NCBI GenBank assembly: GCA_051650305.1
Contig: JBOFIT010000180.1
Coordinates: 1 to 17,776 of the forward strand
Origin: JBOFDK01 sp051650305
GTDB taxonomy: Bacteria > Bacillota > Clostridia > Lachnospirales > Cellulosilyticaceae
Direction: 5' to 3'
Length of the DNA: 17,776 nucleotides
This document shows positions 14,516 to 17,776 of this stretch, piece after piece. Position 1 is the stretch's first letter. Each line of letters begins with the position of its first letter. The position numbers were made by a program, and so were the translations under genes. The notes below the pieces were generated by a model, which saw only the letters and a program-made list of their open reading frames with translations, was not told where the DNA came from and searched no databases.

Positions 14516-16931
14516 GGTGCGTAACAAAAAGACTATTCATGGCTTGGTAAAAGGTAGCTTAAAAAGCTATAAGATGCGTAATGTATTTACCATTATAACC
14601 ATTAGCTTAGCTGTCAGCTTAATTGCAGGCCTTGCATTTATGGCTTCTGCAATACGAGAGATGAAGATGCAGGAATTGGCAAAAAGACAGCATGTTATCT
14701 ACCATGCAGTGGATGAAGAGCAGATGCGGGGACTCAAAAATGAGCCACAGATAGTAGCCAGTAAGGTTATGAAAAAAGGAGAAAGTTTTGAACAAGATGA
14801 TTATATACTTGTGCCAGCTTACATTGAGCCAAACAATGCGCCGATGATTACACTTGACATAGTAGAAGGATCCTATCCACAAAGGCACAATGAGGTACTC
14901 GTCTATGACCAGATGCTTGTGAAAATGGGAGTAGAGCCCAAAGTCGGTGCAAGTCTTTCTATCAAGTATCTAGATGGTACCACAGAAACGTATGTGGTAT
15001 CAGGCTTAATAGAAGCAGAAGTAACGAGTGTGTTTTCTATTTATTTTTCTGAAGCATATGCCAGGGAAGGCAGTCAACTGAAGACGATTCCTTTTGATCT
15101 AACGGCTCAAATTGCGGATGCAGGGAAAATGGGTGAAGATGACTTTCTAGCTACCATACGCACGATAGGTGAGGCGTATGGCATTGAACGCAAATATATA
15201 AATGAAAACGATGCTTTCGTCAGAATGCTTGGATATAGTTTTGAAGAAATAGCAATGGTGGTATTAGCCACAATAAGTATCTTAATAGTGAGTGTACTTG
15301 TGATTTATAGTATTTTTTATATTTCAATTGCTGAGCGAACAAGGGAGATTGGACAGCTGAGAACCATCGGCATGACCCAGAAGCAAGTGAAGAAGATGGT
15401 GAGGAAAGAAGGCACGATCTTATCTCTTATAGGAAGTGCCATAGGTATTGTGCTCGGTGCACTCTTTGCCTTTGGATGCTATCCAGAAGGCTTTGTGTTC
15501 TGGAAGTTTGCCGGATATACTATGTGTATTGTACTTGTAAACTATGTGACCGTACAGATGGCGATTACGAAGCCAGCTAAACTTGCGGCGAGTATCTCAC
15601 CTATTGAAGCCAGTCGTATAAGCGGCTATGAAGTACAGATGAAAGAACAAAGAACGAAGCACGTACAACGCAGTTTATCACCATGGAATCTCAGTATGAT
15701 TGCTGCTAGGGGGAACCGAAAAAAGTCTATGATGACCATAGTATCACTTGGCTTAGCAGGTATTGTCTTTATGGGGGCCAGTAGTTTTGTACATGCGGTT
15801 GACGAAGAGAAATTCTCACGTCAAAGCTGGTATAACTTTGGGGAGTATATCATCTACCTTTCTTCCAATGCAGCAAAAGTGAATGCACATGGAGAGATGG
15901 GACTTAAGATGAATAATCCTTTGAATGATGTACTTATTGCCGACCTTAAGGCGATTGATGGCGTACAAGAAGTCATCCAAATGCAGACTTTACCAGTAGG
16001 GTATCAGTATGCCGAGCATCTAGAAAAAGACGTGGCAGCACCTTTTAGCGAAGGGGATGAAGCGCTCCTTAGAGGTTACGTAAAAGAAGGTAGCATTGAT
16101 TATCAGCGTATGATCCAGCAGAAGGAAGTCATCATCGTTCATAATGAAATGGTAAAAGAAATCTTTGGTTGGGAATTCAAGCTAGGGGATACGGTGACTT
16201 TAGAGTGGTTTGATGGCGAGAAGGAGCGAGAGGACCACTTTACAATAGGTGCCATCTTAGAACCGACTTATAAATTGTATAGGAATAAAGAAATGTTTAA
16301 GCTAGCCTATAATGCAGGGTGGTTCATGCTACCTGAAGGGTTAGTACAGCAGATGATGGTGCCAGACTTTAACTTGACCACGAGACTGATTGTCTCCTGT
16401 GACGATCAGTGGAAGGTAGATGATAGGATTGAAGACCAAATCAGGGAAATGATAGAGGCTAACCCACTGATGAGTCTAGGGACACTCAAAAAAACGATGG
16501 TACATCATAAGCAGCAATTCGGCATGACATATACTACTTTTATGGGAGCTGCTTTATTTGTCATAGCCTTTAGTATGATTAATCTACTCAATACACTGAT
16601 TTCCAATACAATGTCTAGAAAAAGAGAGTTTGCCTGCATGGGTGCAATCGGTGCGACCAATAGGCAGATCAGAAACATGATTTGGGGTGAGGGGATGTAC
16701 TTTGCAGTCATCAACATTGTCATCACGCTGATATTAGGCACCATCTGTGGTTATGGACTTGTAAAGTTTGCAAACTGGAATGGTGTAAGCTACTTGGTAT
16801 ACCGCTTCCCACTGGGGTATCTCATAGGCTATAGCATGTTTGTCGCAGTGGTTACAGGCATCTTATCTATCATGATTGCCAAGATTATGGGCAAAAAGTC
16901 TTTGGTAGAAAGACTTAGAGAAGTAGACTAA
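14508..16931 (+). CDS. FtsX-family ABC permease with two FtsX domains
   Basis: An 807-residue permease. Predicted helices are near 27-48, 249-273, 304-323 and 336-353 in the first half, and 408-426, 678-700, 730-750 and 773-793 in the second. Each half has the FtsX cytoplasmic loop: ERTREIGQLRTIGMT and SRKREFACMGAIGAT. Two large extracytoplasmic domains lie between the first and second helix of each half (about 50-245 and 428-675). This 4+4 layout differs from the 10-helix BceB type, which has one large extracellular domain, so calling it a bacitracin transporter would go too far. The substrate is unknown; an envelope or peptide-related role is inferred from the regulator-kinase-ATPase context. 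ATG 14508 is preferred (AGGCGGTG at 14494-14501); GTG 14499 is an alternative. Confidence 0.94.
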   Translation: MLKVRNKKTIHGLVKGSLKSYKMRNVFTIITISLAVSLIAGLAFMASAIREMKMQELAKRQHVIYHAVDEEQMRGLKNEPQIVASKVMKKGESFEQDDYILVPAYIEPNNAPMITLDIVEGSYPQRHNEVLVYDQMLVKMGVEPKVGASLSIKYLDGTTETYVVSGLIEAEVTSVFSIYFSEAYAREGSQLKTIPFDLTAQIADAGKMGEDDFLATIRTIGEAYGIERKYINENDAFVRMLGYSFEEIAMVVLATISILIVSVLVIYSIFYISIAERTREIGQLRTIGMTQKQVKKMVRKEGTILSLIGSAIGIVLGALFAFGCYPEGFVFWKFAGYTMCIVLVNYVTVQMAITKPAKLAASISPIEASRISGYEVQMKEQRTKHVQRSLSPWNLSMIAARGNRKKSMMTIVSLGLAGIVFMGASSFVHAVDEEKFSRQSWYNFGEYIIYLSSNAAKVNAHGEMGLKMNNPLNDVLIADLKAIDGVQEVIQMQTLPVGYQYAEHLEKDVAAPFSEGDEALLRGYVKEGSIDYQRMIQQKEVIIVHNEMVKEIFGWEFKLGDTVTLEWFDGEKEREDHFTIGAILEPTYKLYRNKEMFKLAYNAGWFMLPEGLVQQMMVPDFNLTTRLIVSCDDQWKVDDRIEDQIREMIEANPLMSLGTLKKTMVHHKQQFGMTYTTFMGAALFVIAFSMINLLNTLISNTMSRKREFACMGAIGATNRQIRNMIWGEGMYFAVINIVITLILGTICGYGLVKFANWNGVSYLVYRFPLGYLIGYSMFVAVVTGILSIMIAKIMGKKSLVERLREVD

Positions 16932-16950
16932 AATGAAAGCGTTAAAAAAG

Positions 16951-16987
16951 AACACAAAAAAACCACGCGAAGTGGTTTTTTGTGTTT
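16951..16987. terminator. Bidirectional terminator between permease and dehydrogenase genes
   Basis: A long stem pairs AACAC-A7-CCAC (16951-16966) with GTGG-T6-GTGTT (16972-16986), with one bulged A and a GCGAA loop. Its A-rich and T-rich arms allow it to serve both convergent genes. Confidence 0.85.
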
Positions 16988-16993
16988 ATAGGA

Positions 16994-17776
16994 TTAGAAA
17001 GAAGTCCAGCCGCCATCTGTTTGAAGGATAGCACCTGTCATATGAGATGAATCATCAGAAGCTAAGAATAAGATAGAAGCAGCTTGTTCTTCAGGTGTAG
17101 CATCTACATTTGTAGCACTTTTTAAGATACTTTTTGTTTTTTGACCAGCCATAGAACCAGCAGCTGCAGGGTCCATACCATTTGCGATAGCTTGCTCTCT
17201 TCTCGCTTTTACATAAGCCATAGCTTCGTCAACCATAGGTGTATCTGTACCGGCAGGGTTTACTGAGTTTACACGAATGCCAAAACGTGCATAGTCAAGA
17301 GCTAAGTTCTTAGTAAGTCCATTAACAGCATGCTTTGATGCAACATAAGCTGGGTTGCCAGGGAGACCAGTGATACCTGCAATAGAAGCATTGTTGATGA
17401 TGACACCTGGTATGTTTTGATTAATAAAAGCAGTAATCTCGTGCTTACAACAGAAGAACACAGAGTAGAAGTTGTTGTTCATTGTATAGTCTAAGCGTTC
17501 TTTATCTAATTGATGTGCAGGACTTGGTTGACCCATGACACCTGCGTTGTTAACAGCGATATCTATCTTGCCATATTTTTCGATAGCAGTAGCTACCATT
17601 TGTTCACATGATGCTTCTTGTGATAAATCGAGGTTCAGGTAGATCGCATCGCCTTGCTCGTCTAAAATTTCCTTAAGTAAGGCTTCACCTTCAGCTTGTT
17701 TGATATCTACTAAGACTAACTTAGCACCTTCTTTAGATGCTCTTAGAGCAGTAGCATACCCGATACCTGTAGCCGC
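16994..17776 (-). CDS. Short-chain dehydrogenase/reductase, 5' end outside the window
   Basis: A classical SDR oxidoreductase with 260 residues visible. The frame stays open to the window edge, so the first dozen or so residues are missing; the Met at 17599 is internal. The first visible residues, AATGIGYATA, are the end of the TGxxxGxG cofactor motif. VLVDIK follows, its Asp at the end of the second strand favouring NAD(H) over NADP(H). Further marks are NNAGVMG (structural NNAG), NNASIAG with the catalytic Ser, and YVASK with the catalytic Tyr and Lys. The C-terminal DGGWTSF is typical. The substrate cannot be told from sequence. Codon use is rich in GCT, GGT and GTA, suggesting fair expression. 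It converges on the permease operon and shares its terminator. Confidence 0.95.
   Translation of the reverse strand, partial: AATGIGYATALRASKEGAKLVLVDIKQAEGEALLKEILDEQGDAIYLNLDLSQEASCEQMVATAIEKYGKIDIAVNNAGVMGQPSPAHQLDKERLDYTMNNNFYSVFFCCKHEITAFINQNIPGVIINNASIAGITGLPGNPAYVASKHAVNGLTKNLALDYARFGIRVNSVNPAGTDTPMVDEAMAYVKARREQAIANGMDPAAAGSMAGQKTKSILKSATNVDATPEEQAASILFLASDDSSHMTGAILQTDGGWTSF

Noticed and set aside
16994..17599. A complete 201-residue dehydrogenase starting at 17599
   Set aside because: The same frame continues without a stop to 17776 and encodes the Rossmann motif AATGIGYATA, so the Met at 17599 is internal and the gene is cut by the window edge.
1..17776. CRISPR array, tRNA, rRNA or complete insertion sequence
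   Set aside because: I found no regularly spaced identical repeats, no tRNA cloverleaf with TTCRA arm, no rRNA-like blocks and no transposase in any frame.

Overview
The window reads as chromosome of a low-GC, Gram-positive anaerobe of the class Clostridia. The signs are AT-rich coding, strong GGAGG-type ribosome sites, many GTG/TTG starts, intrinsic terminators with long U-tracts, and Clostridia-type families (YitT, a DIP1984-like protein, HKs with an IDGDLFKV tail, and HKs with an SDISHQTKTPIANI box). A Lachnospirales/Cellulosilyticum-like host is my guess from memory of these families, not something shown here. No tRNA, rRNA, CRISPR array or intact insertion sequence is visible.

Layout. 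(1) 29-1665: a DUF1266-like protein with a PH-like C-terminal domain, then a small two-helix membrane protein, closed by a terminator. (2) 1760-2873: a YitT-family membrane protein with its own promoter and terminator. (3) 2992-6059: a 998-residue M16C (presequence-protease-like) zinc peptidase that carries an N-terminal export signal. (4) 6151-10303: a response regulator followed by two tandem, paralogous four-helix sensor kinases. Kinase 1 keeps the phospho-acceptor His but has a damaged ATP site. Kinase 2 keeps a good ATP site but has lost the His. This reciprocal decay is the most striking thing in the window and suggests an obligate heterodimeric sensor. (5) 10313-10465: a 50-codon basic protein on the minus strand. 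(6) 10600-11422: an MNT/HEPN (MntA-HepT) toxin-antitoxin pair with the complete GSX10DXD and RX4HXY motifs. (7) 11475-11930: a DIP1984-family protein. (8) 11931-12176: a non-coding, hairpin-rich stretch ending in a perfect terminator 18 nt before the next gene. (9) 12195-16931: response regulator, soluble histidine kinase, ABC ATPase and two-domain FtsX permease. A second terminator sits between the kinase and the ATPase. (10) 16994-17776: a short-chain dehydrogenase on the minus strand, running off the window.

How they may work together. Segments 4 and 9 are both signalling units. Segment 9 has the layout of envelope-stress/peptide-sensing modules in which the regulator controls the transporter. 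Its kinase has no membrane segment, so any signal must be cytoplasmic or relayed by the permease. The exported peptidase of segment 3 lies just upstream of the segment 4 regulator and has phased repeats in its promoter, so it is a plausible but unproven target. The toxin-antitoxin pair and the possible intron-like remnant in segment 8 suggest local gene turnover.
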